A DNA stretch of 5,076 nucleotides, taken from NCBI GenBank assembly GCA_020057985.1, contig JAGVEU010000367.1, positions 1-5,076 of the forward strand. The letters are read 5' to 3'. The notes under the pieces were generated by a model. The model worked only from the letters and a program-made list of their open reading frames with translations, ran no database searches and was not told the origin of the DNA. A program made the position numbers and the translations under genes. Positions 4,338-5,076 of this stretch are shown piece by piece (the stretch's first letter is position 1; every line of letters starts with the position of its first letter). This DNA comes from Calditrichota bacterium (GTDB taxonomy: Bacteria; Electryoneota; RPQS01).

Positions 4338-5076
4338 AGACCACACACCCGTGGATTAGGTTCGATCTGAAGCCAGAGGAGTTCCCTCCAAAGCTATGGT
4401 TGATGCTCGGAGAGTGCCAGTCGAAGTGTGAGCATATCGCGGGGGTTCCGTTACTGCCTGAAACCGCGGAGAAGATCAACCGACATTATCTTGTGCGCGG
4501 CGCGAAAGCAACGACAGCGATTGAAGGCAATACGCTCAGCGAAGAGCAGGTGAAGTTGGGGATAGAAGGACGGCTGACTCTGCCCGAGTCTCAAGCGTAT
4601 TTGGTGCAGGAAGTACGCAACATTGCACATGCTTTAGAAAAAATCTTCTCTGACGTTGCAATAAGCGGTACGGGTGGACTGACCGGATTGCCTTCAGTTC
4701 GAGTTTCGCGAAGTCGAATCTGTCAGCTCAACGAGTGGGTGCTTCACAATCTGCACGATGAGCGAAATGCGGCTCCCGGCAAGATCAGGAAACACGCGAT
4801 TGCTGTTGGAACGTATCGCGGCGCGCCTGCGGAAGATTGCGAGTATTTGCTCGACCGAATGTCAGAGTGGATTCAATTGCTAACTGTCACCGATCATTCG
4901 CCGCTTGTGGAGGGCATACTGAAAGCTCTGCTTGCACATCTTTATATCGCGTGGATTCATCCCTTCGCTGATGGCAATGGGCGAACGGCGAGATTGGTTG
5001 AATATCAAGTTCTGCTCGCGGCCGGAGTGCCGGCTCCTGCGGCTCACCTCTTGAGCAATCACTACAATACGACGCG
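4325..5076 (+). CDS. Fic family protein, probable AMP-transferase (partial, 3' end missing)
   Basis: Fic enzymes usually transfer AMP from ATP to a hydroxyl of a target protein. The first 250 residues are in the window and the frame is open at the right edge; family members of this kind often have 330-400 residues and end in a winged-helix domain, which would lie outside. The core motif HPFADGNGRTAR sits at 212-223: H212 is the catalytic base, D216 binds Mg2+, and N218, G219 and R220 hold the phosphates. The N-terminal TTAIEG (63-68) fits the inhibitory (S/T)xxxE(G/N) motif with E67, as in class II Fic proteins, so the enzyme is probably autoinhibited. GTYRGAP (162-168) fits the target-docking flap. 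GTG 4325 is the first possible start after the in-frame stop at 4310-4312, with AGGA (4316-4319) 5 bases before it. The target protein is unknown, and no antitoxin gene precedes it. Confidence 0.9.
   Translation, partial: MRTFETTHPWIRFDLKPEEFPPKLWLMLGECQSKCEHIAGVPLLPETAEKINRHYLVRGAKATTAIEGNTLSEEQVKLGIEGRLTLPESQAYLVQEVRNIAHALEKIFSDVAISGTGGLTGLPSVRVSRSRICQLNEWVLHNLHDERNAAPGKIRKHAIAVGTYRGAPAEDCEYLLDRMSEWIQLLTVTDHSPLVEGILKALLAHLYIAWIHPFADGNGRTARLVEYQVLLAAGVPAPAAHLLSNHYNTT

Noticed and set aside
4880..5062. 60-codon minus-strand frame
   Set aside because: It is antisense to the Fic catalytic motif and is a shadow of that gene.

Overview
This 5,076-base window looks like a chromosomal segment from a bacterium of the Fibrobacteres-Chlorobi-Bacteroidetes (FCB) group or a nearby uncultured phylum. 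I infer this from protein style, not from a search. L21 carries the 'GQQ' and '[11 protein letters not shown]' wording. L27 starts [16 protein letters not shown] and ends in an 'RKSVHVLP' tail. The RNase G starts '(M)KRELVINATTTET'. The malate dehydrogenase is the lactate-dehydrogenase-like type and reads much like the Chlorobium enzyme. Weak or absent Shine-Dalgarno sequences before rng and rplU fit the same group.

Layout, left to right. Bases 1-885 carry no convincing gene. They hold dispersed repeats: two copies of a 40-base unit (A) and two copies of a 78-base unit (B). Unit B contains a dRS3/REP-like palindrome ATTCCC-N8-GGGAAT, followed by iterated GCRGGAATGACA motifs. Next comes a plus-strand housekeeping block: rng (RNase G/E, 886-2424), rplU (L21, 2492-2803) and rpmA (L27, 2809-3072). 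A consensus-like promoter lies in the rng-rplU gap. A strong intrinsic terminator (3126-3157) closes the ribosomal pair. Then mdh (3225-4154) stands alone and is followed by a long hairpin (4176-4217). Last, a Fic-family protein gene starts with GTG at 4325 and runs off the right edge. Its start region is dense in small symmetric and repeated motifs, and it may have its own control.

How the genes relate: rng, rplU and rpmA link RNA processing and ribosome assembly. RNase G/E enzymes mature rRNA and turn over mRNA, while L21 and L27 are 50S proteins made from one transcript. mdh belongs to central carbon metabolism (oxaloacetate/malate) and is separated from its neighbours by terminators on both sides. 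The Fic protein is the accessory element. It carries the full catalytic motif and an N-terminal inhibitory motif, so it is predicted to be an autoinhibited AMP-transferase. Nothing in the visible part shows a separate antitoxin gene. I found no tRNA, rRNA, CRISPR array or complete insertion sequence. The most interesting parts are the fic control region and the mosaic repeats before rng. I do not see clear evidence of a wholly new system.
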